Shown here: in pieces, positions 6,707 through 6,719 of the stretch | Layout of the letters: each line of letters starts with the position of its first letter | Numbering within the stretch: the stretch's first letter is position 1 | Origin: an uncultured Eubacteriales bacterium | GTDB lineage: Bacteria > Bacillota > Clostridia > Christensenellales > Christensenellaceae | NCBI GenBank assembly: GCA_900554725.1 | Contig: USII01000057.1 | Span: forward strand, 1 to 6,719 | Direction: 5' to 3' | DNA: 6,719 nucleotides | The notes under the pieces: model-generated | What the model saw: the letters and a program-made list of their open reading frames with translations, nothing else | Database searches by the model: none | Told to the model about the DNA's origin: nothing | Made by a program: the position numbers and the translations under genes

Positions 6707-6719
6707 GCCATATTCCCAG

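Noticed and set aside
6628..6711. A 27-codon minus-strand ORF from ATG at 6711 to TAA at 6628
   Set aside because: It runs straight through the terminator hairpin and its A/T tracts, has no good ribosome binding site, and encodes no recognisable peptide. A second open frame entering from the right edge and ending near 6619 has the same problem.
1..6719. CRISPR arrays, tRNA or rRNA genes, SRP RNA, insertion sequences, phage or defence genes
   Set aside because: No regularly spaced repeats, no conserved RNA gene landmarks, no transposase or integrase frame were seen. Almost all sequence is taken up by five housekeeping genes.

Overview
The window is a housekeeping segment of a bacterial chromosome. 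Every convincing gene lies on the minus strand, so transcription runs from high to low coordinates. The order along the transcript is smc (chromosome condensation ATPase), ftsY (SRP receptor), ylxM (small SRP-associated helix-turn-helix protein), ffh (SRP GTPase) and the 5' part of rpsP (ribosomal protein S16), which leaves the window at base 1. From established knowledge, this order, with ylxM between ftsY and ffh and a short FtsY without the acidic domain of enterobacteria, is typical of Bacillota and especially Clostridia. The moderate-to-high GC in coding regions and strong AGGAGG-type ribosome binding sites suggest a gut- or sediment-type clostridium, but genus cannot be given.

Layout. 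Bases 6498-6719 are non-coding: a strong hairpin with A and T tracts on its two flanks (6673-6706), able to terminate transcripts in either direction, then a short spacer with small repeats, then a probable sigma-A promoter (6529-6557) about 30 nt upstream of the GTG start of smc. smc (6497-2958) is followed after 13 nt by ftsY (2944-2039). A 101-nt gap holds a probable internal promoter and a near-palindrome just before ylxM (1937-1593). ylxM overlaps ffh (1593-268) by one base. A 56-nt gap separates ffh from rpsP (211 to beyond base 1). No gap between genes exceeds 300 bases.

How the genes work together. Ffh with 4.5S/SRP RNA (not in this window) binds signal sequences emerging from the ribosome. 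FtsY receives the complex at the membrane, and the two related GTPases activate each other. YlxM belongs to a family linked to SRP by gene position and, from recalled work in streptococci, by binding to SRP components. SMC works separately with ScpA and ScpB in chromosome organisation; its place here reflects conserved Gram-positive operon order. S16 marks the start of the usual rpsP-rimM-trmD-rplS ribosomal segment, which would continue to the left.

Novelty. I found no sign of a new defence, mobile or biosynthetic system, CRISPR array, insertion sequence or RNA gene. All five proteins are recognisable and intact as far as visible. The points worth a second look are regulatory: a consensus-like promoter overlapping the start of ylxM, a near-perfect dyad touching its -35 box, a GC-rich hairpin spanning the ffh stop codon, and separation of smc from its upstream neighbour by a terminator.
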